Position numbers and translations under genes: made by a program. 64,000 bases of DNA from an uncultured Spartobacteria bacterium (GTDB lineage Bacteria; Verrucomicrobiota; Verrucomicrobiia; Chthoniobacterales; Chthoniobacteraceae), in assembly GCA_903901425.1 (NCBI GenBank), contig CAIURC010000133.1:1-64000 (forward strand), given 5' to 3'. The notes under the pieces are model-generated. The model did no database searches, was not told the origin of the DNA, and saw only the letters and a list, made by a program, of their open reading frames with translations. Positions 51,370-61,000 of the stretch are shown piece by piece (position 1 is the first letter of the stretch; each line of letters starts with the position of its first letter).

Positions 51370-53186
51370 AAACCGCCCCGCGCCTCACCGTGGTGTCCAG
51401 CGACCCGGAAAAAACCCAGATCCGTCCGGAGCTGGGAGTGGTCAGCCTGTTGCGCCGGCTTTTTGAGTTCACCCGCCCGCATGCCGGAATCCGGAACTGG
51501 CTTTTTTTCCATGTGATTCTGAGGGCGGGCCTGCTGCCGCTGGGAACATGGACCCTTGGCCTTGTGCTCAGCGGGCCGATTGAACACCGGAACCCATCCG
51601 GGATTTTGCTGGGAGCACTGGGCTACGGGCTTCTTGCTCTGCTTACAAACTTCACGTTTCACTACCGCTACCGGTACGCCCTAGAACTCGGGGAGGCGGT
51701 CATCCACGACCTGCGCGGGGCGGTCTTTGGACATCTGATCCGAATGCCAGCCGCATTTTTTGACACCCAGAAACTGGGCCGGATCTTGGGCCGGGCGACC
51801 TCCGACATCGACAGTATCCGGACCGGCGTTCAGGACGTGGTTTTCGTCGGGGTCGTTCAGATTGGACAAATGCTGGTTTCCGGGGCGCTCATGTGCTTCT
51901 ACGACGCTCTGCTTTTCGGCCTGGTCCTGCTTCTGGCGCCGGTGGTCTGGTTCCTCCACCACGGCTTCACCCGCCGCGCCACCGAAGCCCAGCGGCGCGC
52001 CACGGAGAGTTTCAGCCGGATCACTGGCACGCTGGCAGAGACGGTGAATGGGATCCGGGTCACACAGGGTTTTGTGCGGGAGGAGGTCAATGCCGCCTCG
52101 TTTGCAGAATTGGTCCAGGAACAGTCCGGCTACAACGTAGCATCTGCCCGGACATCGGCAGTGTTTCTGCCGCTGCTGGAGTTCACCACGCACCTTTTTA
52201 CAGCGCTGCTGCTCTTGCTGGGAGGCTGGCGGGTGCTCGCCGTTTCCTCCCAGACTCCCGTGTCCGACATCGTCCAGTTCCTCTTTCTCTCCGGCCTGTT
52301 TTTTGAGCCCATCAAGGCCTTGGGGAACCTCTACTCTTCGGCTCTGTCGGCAATGGTTGGCGCAGAACGCGTGTTCCGGCTGCTGGACACCCCGCCCGCA
52401 TGGCAGGATCCCCCGGATGCACTGCCCCTGCCCGGCCCGATTTCAAGGGGGGTCCACGTGGAAGCGCGCGACCTGTGCTTTGAGTACGAACCGGGCTGCC
52501 CTGTGCTCAGGAACATCGGATTCAGCGCGGAACCGGGCACCACCACGGCGTTGGTGGGACACACCGGCAGCGGAAAAACCACGTTCACTGCGCTCCTGGG
52601 CAAGATGTACCTCCCCTCCTCCGGACAACTGCTGCTCGACGGACTCGACATCCGCCAGATCCAGTCCGACTCCCTGCACCACCATCTGGGTGTGGTCCAC
52701 CAGAACAGCTTTCTGTTTGAAGGCACCATTGTCGACAACCTGCGCTTTGCCAAACCCGAGACCACCGTGGAGGAAGTCCGCGCCGTGGTGGAGCGCCTTG
52801 GATTCTTGGACCTTCTGGACGCATTGCCACAGGGGCTGGAGACGCAGGTCGGCGAAGGCGGCTCCAACCTTTCCTCGGGGCAGCGGCAATTGGTCAGTTT
52901 CGCCCGGGCGCTCCTGGCCAATCCGAGACTGCTCATTCTAGACGAAGCCACCAGTGCGGTGGATACGCGCACAGAAGCCAGAATCCAGACCGCCTTGACC
53001 ACGCTTCTAAAAGGACGCACCAGTTTTGTCGTCGCCCACCGCCTGAGCACCATCCGGGCTGCCGATCAGATTCTGGTGCTCGAAAACGGCTCCCTCCGCG
53101 AACGCGGGAGACATGCGGATTTGCTGGCCTCCGGCACCATTTATCCGGGGCTGCACCGCCATTTCACCGAGGGAACCAGCCTCTGA
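51366..53186 (+). CDS. ABC exporter half-transporter, catalytic subunit
   Basis: 606 residues from ATG 51366, overlapping the previous stop in ATGA. Membrane domain (about 25-330) and ATPase with Walker A GHTGSGKTTF, signature LSSGQRQLVS (Gly changed to Ser at the third position) and Walker B LILDEATSAVDTRTE with the catalytic Glu. With the upstream subunit it forms a BmrCD/TM287-288-like exporter of one canonical and one degenerate ATP site. Confidence 0.9.
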   Translation: MKTAPRLTVVSSDPEKTQIRPELGVVSLLRRLFEFTRPHAGIRNWLFFHVILRAGLLPLGTWTLGLVLSGPIEHRNPSGILLGALGYGLLALLTNFTFHYRYRYALELGEAVIHDLRGAVFGHLIRMPAAFFDTQKLGRILGRATSDIDSIRTGVQDVVFVGVVQIGQMLVSGALMCFYDALLFGLVLLLAPVVWFLHHGFTRRATEAQRRATESFSRITGTLAETVNGIRVTQGFVREEVNAASFAELVQEQSGYNVASARTSAVFLPLLEFTTHLFTALLLLLGGWRVLAVSSQTPVSDIVQFLFLSGLFFEPIKALGNLYSSALSAMVGAERVFRLLDTPPAWQDPPDALPLPGPISRGVHVEARDLCFEYEPGCPVLRNIGFSAEPGTTTALVGHTGSGKTTFTALLGKMYLPSSGQLLLDGLDIRQIQSDSLHHHLGVVHQNSFLFEGTIVDNLRFAKPETTVEEVRAVVERLGFLDLLDALPQGLETQVGEGGSNLSSGQRQLVSFARALLANPRLLILDEATSAVDTRTEARIQTALTTLLKGRTSFVVAHRLSTIRAADQILVLENGSLRERGRHADLLASGTIYPGLHRHFTEGTSL

Positions 53187-53306
53187 AGCGGTCGTATCCG
53201 GGAGAAATCCCGACCTCCCCCGCCCTGCTACTGGACCGCTTTTTTTTCGCGACTTCCGCATCCGCGAGGGGTTGCATCTATCATCCTTTTTTATCCCTCC
53301 CACTGC

Positions 53307-54824
53307 ATGCTCAAGCCCCTGCTCTCCGTTGTTTTTCTCTGTTCCTTTGTCGCCGTTGAGACCCGCGCCGACGCCCTTTCAGGAAAACGCCCAAACATTC
53401 TCTTCCTGCTCACCGACGACCAGGGGTACGGCGACATTTCCGCCCATGGAAATCCCGTCCTGAAGACTCCCCATCTGGACAAACTGCGGTCTGAAGCCCT
53501 GCGGTTTACGGACTTCCATGTGAGCCCCACCTGCGCCCCGACCCGGAGCGCCTTGTTGACGGGAAGGCACGAATTCAAGAATGGCATCACACACACCATT
53601 CTGGAACGGGAACGCCTTACGTTGGACGCCGTCACTCTGGCTGAGGTGTTGCGTTCTTCCGGCTATTCCACCGGCATTTTTGGCAAGTGGCACCTCGGCG
53701 ACGAACCCGCGTACCAGCCCAACCGCCGCGGCTTTGACGAGACCTTCATCCACGGCGGCGGCGGGATCGGCCAGATTTTTCCGGGGTCCTGCGGGGACGC
53801 GCCCGACAACTCGTATTTTGACCCGGCCATCCTTCACAACGGGACATTTGAGAAAACCAAGGGGTATTGCACCGACGTCTTTTATGCCGAGGCGACCCGC
53901 TGGATGGAAGCACAGCACAAGGCGGGCAAACCCTTCTTTGCCTACATCCCCACCAACGCCCCACACGGCCCCTACATTGCGCGCCCGGAAGACAAGGCGC
54001 TTTACGCCGGCAAGGGCCTTCCCGAGGACACGGAGAGCTTTTTTGGGATGCTCCACAACATCGATGAGAACGTCGGAAAACTGGTGGGGAAACTGGATGC
54101 GTGGGGCATCGGCCAGAACACGCTCGTCGTCTTCATGAATGACAACGGCGGCACCGCAGGTGTCCGCGTGTTCAACGCAGAAATGCACGGGTCCAAGGGA
54201 AGCGCATGGATCGGAGGGACACGGGCCAACTCATTCTGGCGCTGGCCGGGTTCCATCGCCCCCGCCGACTGCAAGGCGCTCACCGCCCACATCGACTTCT
54301 TTCCCACCCTCGCCCAGATCTGCGGCGCGCCGCTTCCCGAAAAGGCCAAAACCCAGATCGAAGGCCGCAGCTTGGTGCCTCTTTTGGAAAACCCGACAGC
54401 CCCCTGGGCAGACCGTGTCCTGTTCACCCACGTGGGCCGCTGGCCAAAACTGGCGGATCCCAACACCCAGAAGTTTCAGACCACCTCCGTCCGCAACACG
54501 CGCTGGACCCTCGTGAGCGAGAAAGGGGCACAGGAACCCCAATGGCAGCTCTTTGATGTCTCCACCGATTACGCCCAGAAAAACGACGTCGCTGCGCAGA
54601 ACCCCGCGGTTGTGGCCGAACTGAGTCAGGCATTTGAACAGTGGTGGAAGGCATGCCTGCCCATGATGGTCAACGAAAAGGCTGTGGGCCCGGACATCAA
54701 TCCCTTCCAGGAAATCTATTACCGGCAGTTTGGTGGATCCCCGTCGGCCGAGGATCTCGCAAAGATGAAGTCCGAGAACGCGTTGCGCTTCGGCTCCAAG
54801 CCCGGAAAAAAGAAGACCGAGTAG
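53307..54824 (+). CDS. Type I sulfatase (Cys-type), secreted
   Basis: 505 residues with a signal peptide (LLSVVFLCSFVAVETRADA). Alkaline-phosphatase-fold sulfatase: PNILFLLTDDQGYGDISAHG carries the metal aspartates; C76-A-P-T-R80 is the C-x-P-x-R motif whose Cys becomes formylglycine, and KWHLGD follows near residue 130. Activity requires a formylglycine-generating enzyme, not in this window. Hydrolyses sulfate esters, perhaps of sulfated polysaccharides. Lies alone between the ABC exporter and a convergent DUF1080 gene. Confidence 0.93.
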   Translation: MLKPLLSVVFLCSFVAVETRADALSGKRPNILFLLTDDQGYGDISAHGNPVLKTPHLDKLRSEALRFTDFHVSPTCAPTRSALLTGRHEFKNGITHTILERERLTLDAVTLAEVLRSSGYSTGIFGKWHLGDEPAYQPNRRGFDETFIHGGGGIGQIFPGSCGDAPDNSYFDPAILHNGTFEKTKGYCTDVFYAEATRWMEAQHKAGKPFFAYIPTNAPHGPYIARPEDKALYAGKGLPEDTESFFGMLHNIDENVGKLVGKLDAWGIGQNTLVVFMNDNGGTAGVRVFNAEMHGSKGSAWIGGTRANSFWRWPGSIAPADCKALTAHIDFFPTLAQICGAPLPEKAKTQIEGRSLVPLLENPTAPWADRVLFTHVGRWPKLADPNTQKFQTTSVRNTRWTLVSEKGAQEPQWQLFDVSTDYAQKNDVAAQNPAVVAELSQAFEQWWKACLPMMVNEKAVGPDINPFQEIYYRQFGGSPSAEDLAKMKSENALRFGSKPGKKKTE

Positions 54825-54918
54825 ATCCGCAGGTCCATCAGGACCTCACATGCGCCAACCCCCGGGCACTCTGCCGCTTCACTTCAGTGGAATGGCTGAA
54901 AACCGTCCGGCATCACAT

Positions 54919-54972
54919 GGCCCAGAGGGCATCGCATGGCCCAGAAGGCATTACTTTGCGCAGAAGGCATGG
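54919..54972. repeat. Three imperfect copies of a GGCCCAGAAGGCAT-like motif
   Basis: GGCCCAGAGGGCAT, GGCCCAGAAGGCAT and GCGCAGAAGGCAT follow each other at roughly 19-20 base spacing in the convergent intergenic region between sulfatase and DUF1080 genes. The motif contains GCC/GGC inverted elements. Short, possibly chance or a protein-binding repeat. Confidence 0.45.
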
Positions 54973-55005
54973 TTTTCACCACGCCTACTGGGCATGAGCC
55001 GGTCC

Positions 55006-55845
55006 TTACTTTGCTCCTGAGGCGCTCCCCATGGGGAGAAACCAAATGTTCCGGAACCGCATCGGGTTTCCATGATCCTGCAACTCCAGCGCTCCCTCCT
55101 GCTGCTTGCCATCCAACTCCACCCCGTCCTGAACCAGGACACCGTTGTGCCAGACACTGATCCGCTGACGGTGTTCCACCTTTCCGTCCCGTTCTTTGGC
55201 GCGTTCGATGACGATATCGTAAGCCTGCCATTCCCCGGGTTTGCGGGAGGCGTTCACGCGCGGCGGGTACATCCCGTACAACGCCGCAGCTTGGCCGTCG
55301 GGATAAGTGTCGTTTTCAAAGGAATCCAGCACCTGCACCTCGGGATACCCGCCGATGAACACCCCGCTGTTCCCCCTTCCCTGCCCCTTGCCGACTACCT
55401 CCGAGGGAGTTGCCCACTCGATGTGAAGATGGCCGTCCCCCACGATCACGCCGCGGGTCTGAATCGGCCCGGTCTTCGGAACCACTTCAAAATATCCCTC
55501 CTCCCCGGCCACCACCGTCCAACCGGCCGCATCCGAGTTTTTGGACGGATCTAGCTTCCGGGATTTCCAGTTCTCCAAACTTTTCCCGTCGAAAAGCAAT
55601 TCAGCCCCCTTGGGCACCGGCACGCGGCGCCCATCGTACTGGGGCGGCACCCCCTCGGGACGCGGCCTTTCCATGCTATGCACCGGCCATTTTCCGTCCG
55701 GGGTCATGCGGACCTCCTTTTTAGACGGCTGCGCTGGCGCGGCCGGCGCCTGCGCCCCGGCGGTGGGGCAGGCCAAAAAGTAAGCTCCCATGCCAACCGC
55801 AAGAGGACAGACAATAGAAAGCGTGCTTTTGAGTGCGTTTTTCAT
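55006..55845 (-). CDS. DUF1080 (3-keto-disaccharide hydrolase-type) secreted protein
   Basis: 279 residues from ATG 55845 with a signal peptide (STLSIVCPLAVGMGAYFLA). The DUF1080 jelly roll is recognised by ELLFDGKSLENWKSRK near residue 78, HIEWATPSEVVGKGQGRGNS, GVFIGGYPEVQVLDSFENDT and GEWQAYDIVI. This family, abundant in planctomycetes and verrucomicrobia, includes enzymes acting on 3-keto-glycosides, and many members have no tested activity. Single gene, convergent with the sulfatase. Confidence 0.88.
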   Translation of the reverse strand: MKNALKSTLSIVCPLAVGMGAYFLACPTAGAQAPAAPAQPSKKEVRMTPDGKWPVHSMERPRPEGVPPQYDGRRVPVPKGAELLFDGKSLENWKSRKLDPSKNSDAAGWTVVAGEEGYFEVVPKTGPIQTRGVIVGDGHLHIEWATPSEVVGKGQGRGNSGVFIGGYPEVQVLDSFENDTYPDGQAAALYGMYPPRVNASRKPGEWQAYDIVIERAKERDGKVEHRQRISVWHNGVLVQDGVELDGKQQEGALELQDHGNPMRFRNIWFLPMGSASGAK

Positions 55846-55946
55846 TGGGGGATTCGGTTGAAAAAAGAAGGTGTGACTGCGATGGGACAACCCGCGGCCC
55901 GCGAATGGGATTAGACCGATTCGCTGTCTTTGCAGCAAAAAGTCGT

Positions 55947-58265
55947 TCAGGCCGCGGTCACTTGGAATCCGGCGGCCATCGCGGACGAGCCCTCCGAGGC
56001 AGGCTCCAGAAATGTCGCCCGCCCGGTCTGCAGATCATAGAAAGCACCGACCAGGGCTATTTTACCCTCTGATTCCAAACGGCGGAGCAGGGCACTGCGC
56101 TCCCGCAGAACCCCCAGGGTTCGCTGAACATTCCGACGCGAAACCACGTTGGCATACTCCGCTGAACGACCGATCGTGGAGTGCACCATTCCTGTTGAAT
56201 CCGGGCCCACCAAATCCACGGAGCACTGGATCTCACCCAAAAGGTTTTGCAAGTTCCCGCATCCGGTGGCCTCCTCGACTGAGGTCGCACTGCCTGCAAG
56301 ATCAATCGCAGCCAGTACCGCTCCGCACATGGAGTGCCCCATCACCACCACGAGTTTTGCACCGGCGCATCCGCATGCATACTCGACACTCCCGACCACC
56401 TTGTCCTTGGCCACGTTTCCGGCCACGCGCACGCTGAAGATGTCGCCCAGGCCAACGTCAAAAACAAGCTCTGCGGGCGCCCGGGAATCGATGCAGCTCA
56501 GCACGACTGCAATTGGGAACTGACCCGCGGAAGTCTCCAACATTTGGCGTCCCAGATCCCGGTTCAAACGCTGTCCCTGCCGAAACCGTTCATTTCCGGT
56601 CTTCAAAATCTCCAGCACCATCTGGGGTGTGAGCGCTCCCTGCACCTCACGGCTCGCGTAATCCACATACTCAATCCTGTCCTCCAAAGCCGGATACATT
56701 TCCCGAAATCCCAAGGTGCTCACTTGGACCCCGTGGGCGACCGCCACAGTCTTTTGAAAGTCGTGGAGGAAATCCAAGATATCAGGATCGATGTGGTCCG
56801 TGTTCCGCGCGTCCAAGAGCACATGACTGCCGCGAGGGATTTCCCTGAGCGTCCTTTCTACCACGGCCTTGCTCAGAAAACTGACTTGGTTGGCAAACTC
56901 CACCCGCAACACCTCCCCGGAAACATGACGTTCCACAATCCGCCGCAGGGGGCGGCGGAGGTTGCTGTGTAAGAGAAACCCCACGCTGGTTGCAGTCCCT
57001 AGGGCGATGCCCACCAAGAGGTCGGTGAACAGAATCCCAACCACCGTCACAGCAAACGGCACGAACTGGGAACGCCCCGCATCCCACATCTGCCGGAAGA
57101 TTGCCGGGCTGGCCAGTTTGATGCCCGTGACAAGCAAAATGGCCCCGAGGGCCGCCAGCGGAATCCGGTTGAGCAGGTCCGGCATCAACAGGACGCTTCC
57201 CGCCATCAAAACCCCGTGTACCACAGTGCTGAGCTTGGTTTTCCCGCCGGAATTCACATTCACACTGCTGCGCACGATCACACTGGTCATCGGCAGCGCA
57301 CCCACCAAACCTCCCAGAAGATTTCCAACCCCCTGAGCCACCAACTCCCTGTTCGGCGGCGAAACTCGCTGCTCCGGATCGAGTTTGTCCACCGCTTCAA
57401 GATTGAGCAGTGTCTCCAACGAAGCCACCAGAGCAATTGTCACGCCTGCCGCATAGACCGCCGGATTCAGAAACGCCTCCCATCTCGGAGCGGTCAGCAA
57501 ATCGAGCACAGAACCGCCAGTTGCCACCTTGGGCACCTGCACCAGATGCGAAGATTCAATGGCCCACAACCCGCCGCATTTCGCGAGCGCGGCCTGGGCC
57601 GCGATCCCAAACACCACCACCACCAAGGGGGCCGGCACTGAGGATTTTTTCAAAAAACTCACCCGCCCCCACAGGACCAACAAACCCAAGGAGGCCAACC
57701 CCACCACCAGAGCTCCCTCCTGAAAGTCAAAAAAGGTGTCCAGAATTTCAGAAAGTGTGTTCCGTCCGTCTGGCTGCTCGAATGCCATCTCCCCTTCCGG
57801 ATCTCTGTCATGCCCAAGCACATGCGGGATCTGTTTCAAAACCAGAATGAGACCGATGGCCGCCAGCAACCCTTTGATCACACTGGAGGGAAAAAACGCG
57901 GCAATGAAACCAGACCTCGTGACTCCAAGCACAATCTGGATCGCTCCCGCCACAACCACTGCCGCCAAAAACGCCTCAAACGCCCCCAGTTTTGAAATTT
58001 GGGCCGCCACAATCGCGGTCAACCCCGCGGCGGGCCCGCTGACGCTCAACGCGGAGCCGCTGAGCAGTCCCACCACCACTCCCCCAATGACCCCAGCCAA
58101 AATCCCAGAAAAAAGCGGGGCATTCGACGCCAACGCAACCCCCAGACAGAGAGGAAGCGCCACAAGAAAAACCACCATCCCCGCCACCAGATCCCCTCGG
58201 ACTGCGTTCCCCCAAACACCCTTCCCATTCCCTGAAACCGATTCCGAACGCGACGAGGTACTCAT
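55947..58265 (-). CDS. SulP-family anion transporter fused to beta-carbonic anhydrase
   Basis: 772 residues from ATG 58265 (TTG 58286 is an alternative). The first 420 or so residues are a SulP/SLC26 transporter with about 12 spans (NAVRGDLVAGMVVFLVALPL; SALSVSGPAAGLTAIVAAQI). A STAS-like segment follows (EVLRVEFANQVSFLSKAVVE to DFLHDFQKTVA, about 450-540). The C-terminal 230 residues are a beta-carbonic anhydrase: LSCIDSRAPAELVFDVGLGD (zinc Cys and Asp-Arg dyad) and VVVMGHSMCGAVLAA (zinc His and Cys). Such fusions probably import bicarbonate and interconvert it with CO2 at the membrane. Confidence 0.93.
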   Translation of the reverse strand: MSTSSRSESVSGNGKGVWGNAVRGDLVAGMVVFLVALPLCLGVALASNAPLFSGILAGVIGGVVVGLLSGSALSVSGPAAGLTAIVAAQISKLGAFEAFLAAVVVAGAIQIVLGVTRSGFIAAFFPSSVIKGLLAAIGLILVLKQIPHVLGHDRDPEGEMAFEQPDGRNTLSEILDTFFDFQEGALVVGLASLGLLVLWGRVSFLKKSSVPAPLVVVVFGIAAQAALAKCGGLWAIESSHLVQVPKVATGGSVLDLLTAPRWEAFLNPAVYAAGVTIALVASLETLLNLEAVDKLDPEQRVSPPNRELVAQGVGNLLGGLVGALPMTSVIVRSSVNVNSGGKTKLSTVVHGVLMAGSVLLMPDLLNRIPLAALGAILLVTGIKLASPAIFRQMWDAGRSQFVPFAVTVVGILFTDLLVGIALGTATSVGFLLHSNLRRPLRRIVERHVSGEVLRVEFANQVSFLSKAVVERTLREIPRGSHVLLDARNTDHIDPDILDFLHDFQKTVAVAHGVQVSTLGFREMYPALEDRIEYVDYASREVQGALTPQMVLEILKTGNERFRQGQRLNRDLGRQMLETSAGQFPIAVVLSCIDSRAPAELVFDVGLGDIFSVRVAGNVAKDKVVGSVEYACGCAGAKLVVVMGHSMCGAVLAAIDLAGSATSVEEATGCGNLQNLLGEIQCSVDLVGPDSTGMVHSTIGRSAEYANVVSRRNVQRTLGVLRERSALLRRLESEGKIALVGAFYDLQTGRATFLEPASEGSSAMAAGFQVTAA

Positions 58266-58408
58266 AAGTTTGGAGGCAAGATTCAAGGCCCGAAAACGTC
58301 AGCGTTTCTGTGCACGCCTGAAGATTTTTGGAATATTATCTGAACCCCCTCCACATTCAAGCACGCTTCCCATCCCTGCACTTTGGGCCATTGCGCGCGC
58401 CCGAGTGT

Positions 58409-58445
58409 AAAAAAAAAGCCCGGCGGATTTCTCCGCCGGGCTTTT
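58409..58445 (-). terminator. Rho-independent terminator of the 58461-58730 gene
   Basis: On the minus strand, AAAAGCCCGGCGGA-gaaa-TCCGCCGGGCTTTT with a run of nine T. It begins 16 bases after the small secreted protein stop. The plus-strand copy also has TTTT, so it could stop transcription in both directions. Confidence 0.93.
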
Positions 58446-58460
58446 GGTTGGAAGATTGTC

Positions 58461-58730
58461 TTAGGACTTGGCAGCGATGCTTTCAGCCTTGTTGTGCTCG
58501 CTAACCACCGTCACGGGCTTGCCGACCAAGGAAGCGGCTTTGTCCGCGCCAGCAGTGGAGGGCGTCAGGGTGATGGTCGCGGCTTTGCCACCGGCCTTCT
58601 CGATGACCACGGTCTTCTTTTCAGCGTCGTAGGACTTCAGGGTGCCTTCGTCGGTCACTTTCTTTCCGCAACCAGCTTGGGCGCTGACGGCGAGGGAGGT
58701 GAGGGCGAGAAGGGCAAGGAGGGTTTTCAT
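58461..58730 (-). CDS. Small secreted protein, unknown function
   Basis: 89 residues from ATG 58730 with a signal peptide MKTLLALLALTSLAVSAQA, then a single Cys in AGCGKK and a Thr/Lys-rich beta-strand region (TVVIEKAGGKAATITL). The pattern suggests a small single-domain beta protein in the periplasm or outside. No known motif. Strong terminator downstream; divergent from the HupE-like gene with 65 bases between. Confidence 0.7.
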   Translation of the reverse strand: MKTLLALLALTSLAVSAQAGCGKKVTDEGTLKSYDAEKKTVVIEKAGGKAATITLTPSTAGADKAASLVGKPVTVVSEHNKAESIAAKS

Positions 58731-58795
58731 GGGGCTTGCTGTTTTTGTTGGTTGTGGCAGGGAAACCAATTCCCCACACTGTCCCTCATTCCCCC

Positions 58796-59968
58796 ATGAA
58801 AATCCGTTTTTCGCAAGCCTGTTTTGCGGCCCTCCTCCTTCTGATTCCCGCCGCTCTTCAGGCGCATCCCACCCCGGACATTCCGGTGCGCACCCATTTC
58901 CAAGGGAACGGAGCGGCCACCGTGAGCGTGGAAGTGGACCCGCGCTGTCTGGACGCCGACCCGAACTTGGCGCCCTCCCTGAAAGCAGCCGGCTTCCAGT
59001 CGCTCACGGATGCCGAGCGTTCCAAACTGCGGGAGGAAGCGGCTGCGTTGGTCAGCCGCTGCGTGGAGTTTTTTCTAGAGCCGGTGGGCCGGATCCAACC
59101 GGAGCTGGCGTTTGAATTCACCGCCAAGGGCGGCACGCCCATCAGTCCCGAGGAGGAGGCGGTGGTTCTCACCGGAAAATGGAACACCACGCTTGCATCC
59201 GGACTGACGGGTTGGCGCATCCGGTCCACGCCGGCGTCCAAACTCAGCGTGGTGTTCCAGAACGTGATCCGCGGCGAATCGCACCCCCGCATGGCGGTGC
59301 TTTTCCCGGGCGAATCCAGCTTTGTCCTGAGTCTGGAGGGGTTGACCTCCGGCAGCTCCACCGGCATCCCGGAAAATGCGGTGTCTCCGGTCCCCACTGC
59401 AGGGGATGGCTGGAGCGCTTTCCTGAGCTTTCTGCGGCAGGGATTTGTTCACGTCCTGCCGGAGGGCGCTGATCATATCCTGTTTGTGCTCGGGCTCTTT
59501 CTGCTGAGCCGGAACTGGCGTCCCTTGGTGGCCCAGGTCACGATGTTCACGCTGGCCCATTCGGTCACTCTGGCCTGCGCGACACTCGGTTGGATTCACG
59601 CGCCTGCAGCGGTGATTGAACCCATCATCGCGGCCAGCATTGTGGCCATCGCGGTTGAAAACATTTTTCACCCCAAGTACACCCCTTGGCGGCTGGTGCT
59701 CGTGTTTGGTTTCGGGCTGGTCCATGGCCTGGGATTTGCCTCGGCGCTCGGCAACTATCACCTCACCCAGGGGGCGCTCGCCGCCGGACTGCTCGGGTTC
59801 AATGCGGGAGTGGAGTCTGCACAGCTTGCAGTGATTGGACTCGCCCTGCTGGCCACTGTGTGGCTGCGCAAACCCGAACTGTACCGGCGCTGGATCGTGA
59901 TCCCCGGCTCACTGGCCATCGCGGCAGCCGGCGGTTGGTGGACCTTTGAACGCCTTTTCCTCGCCTGA
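58796..59968 (+). CDS. HupE/UreJ_2-family membrane protein
   Basis: 390 residues from ATG 58796. Signal peptide MKIRFSQACFAALLLLIPAALQA, an extracytoplasmic domain (about 25-215), then six or seven membrane spans. The span region has the HupE/UreJ_2 pattern: FVHVLPEGADHILFVLGLFL, VTMFTLAHSVTLACATLG and VFGFGLVHGLGFASAL with conserved His/Asp residues. Related proteins are implicated in nickel or cobalt handling, but many are orphans like this one. No nickel enzyme is adjacent. Confidence 0.75.
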   Translation: MKIRFSQACFAALLLLIPAALQAHPTPDIPVRTHFQGNGAATVSVEVDPRCLDADPNLAPSLKAAGFQSLTDAERSKLREEAAALVSRCVEFFLEPVGRIQPELAFEFTAKGGTPISPEEEAVVLTGKWNTTLASGLTGWRIRSTPASKLSVVFQNVIRGESHPRMAVLFPGESSFVLSLEGLTSGSSTGIPENAVSPVPTAGDGWSAFLSFLRQGFVHVLPEGADHILFVLGLFLLSRNWRPLVAQVTMFTLAHSVTLACATLGWIHAPAAVIEPIIAASIVAIAVENIFHPKYTPWRLVLVFGFGLVHGLGFASALGNYHLTQGALAAGLLGFNAGVESAQLAVIGLALLATVWLRKPELYRRWIVIPGSLAIAAAGGWWTFERLFLA

Positions 59969-60040
59969 GGATCACCCCTGCCGTTTTTGCACCTTTCTAT
60001 TGACCCCGTGCGGCAGCCTGCTACGTTCTCCACTCCACTT

Positions 60041-60117
60041 CGGGCTGTGGCTCAGCTTGGTAGAGCGCTTCGTTCGGGACGAAGAGGCCGCGGGTTCGAA
60101 TCCCGCCAGCCCGACCA
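60041..60117 (+). tRNA. tRNA-Pro(CGG)
   Basis: Acceptor CGGGCTG/CAGCCCG, D arm GCTC...GAGC, anticodon stem CTTCG/CGAAG, loop TTCGGGA with anticodon CGG, T loop TTCGAAT. The discriminator A is followed by CCA. Confidence 0.94.
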
Positions 60118-60163
60118 CTCTCCGCAGGATTCCCTGCGGCGGTCCTCACAAAACGCCGGGCTC

Positions 60164-61000
60164 TTAAACTCTCGGGTCTGAAATATTGGCCCCGGTTCTG
60201 ACTCGGATGGCATCCCCAATCGCGTCCCAGAGTTGCAGTCGGGCCTCCAGTGCGCCGGTCGCAGCATCGCCCACCTCTTTCCAACGCTGGGGGACGGATC
60301 CGCACAGGCTTGAAACCATGCGGAACCCCATCTCGCCATGTTCCTCGCCATCCAACTGGATGTGACGCTCGAGATAAAACCGGTACCAACCCGTCCTCTG
60401 GGGATCCACGGAATTCAACCGGTCGACCAGAGCTTTAAAGACCCCTGGCAAAAGGTCCTCCCGTCCAAACGTGAATGCGGCTGCAATCTCATGCGCCCGC
60501 CCCCGGTCCAAAATTGCAAATGTTTTGCGGACAAACCGGCGGGCTGGCTCCGGCACACCAGCCACCTCGAAAGCTTCCTCCAGCGGTTTCCCTGCCTGAA
60601 CAGCTGCCACCAAGGTCTCAATTCCAGCAGTACACGCCCCCAACCGTCTCATGGCCGCCACATAGAGTTCGAAGTGGCTGCAGCGTGCGCCATCGGGATC
60701 CCGGTCGCTCTCCTCGCCCGCCACAATGTCATTCACCAGGCCGCAAATCGCGGGCTCCGGCACGGGCACCCATGGCACGGCGATGCAGGTTAGCCGCTGC
60801 TGCAGCGCCTTCAACAGGGACATGAAATCCCAAACAGCGTAGACATGGTATTCGGAGAATCGGCAAAGATCCTCAGGCCCGGCGAGATTGCGGTACACGC
60901 GATGATCCAGAAGGCGCTGCCGCAGAGGTTCGATCTGCTCCAGCACCGCCCGCAACTCGCATGGAACCGCGTCCACAAGACTGCCCGAAGGGAGTGTCAT
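60164..61000 (-). CDS. DUF3050 (haem-oxygenase-like fold) protein
   Basis: 278 residues. The DUF3050 signatures are LLDHRVYRNLAGPEDLCRFS and EYHVYAVWDFMSLLKALQQR near residue 50, EESDRDPDGARCSHFELYVA near 100, and FYLERHIQLDGEEHGEM near 205, with conserved His/Glu pairs suited to a dimetal site. The family falls in the haem-oxygenase-like/diiron oxidase superfold; function unproven. Start ATG 61000 overlaps the previous stop in ATGA. Last of a three-gene operon. Confidence 0.85.
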   Translation of the reverse strand: MTLPSGSLVDAVPCELRAVLEQIEPLRQRLLDHRVYRNLAGPEDLCRFSEYHVYAVWDFMSLLKALQQRLTCIAVPWVPVPEPAICGLVNDIVAGEESDRDPDGARCSHFELYVAAMRRLGACTAGIETLVAAVQAGKPLEEAFEVAGVPEPARRFVRKTFAILDRGRAHEIAAAFTFGREDLLPGVFKALVDRLNSVDPQRTGWYRFYLERHIQLDGEEHGEMGFRMVSSLCGSVPQRWKEVGDAATGALEARLQLWDAIGDAIRVRTGANISDPRV

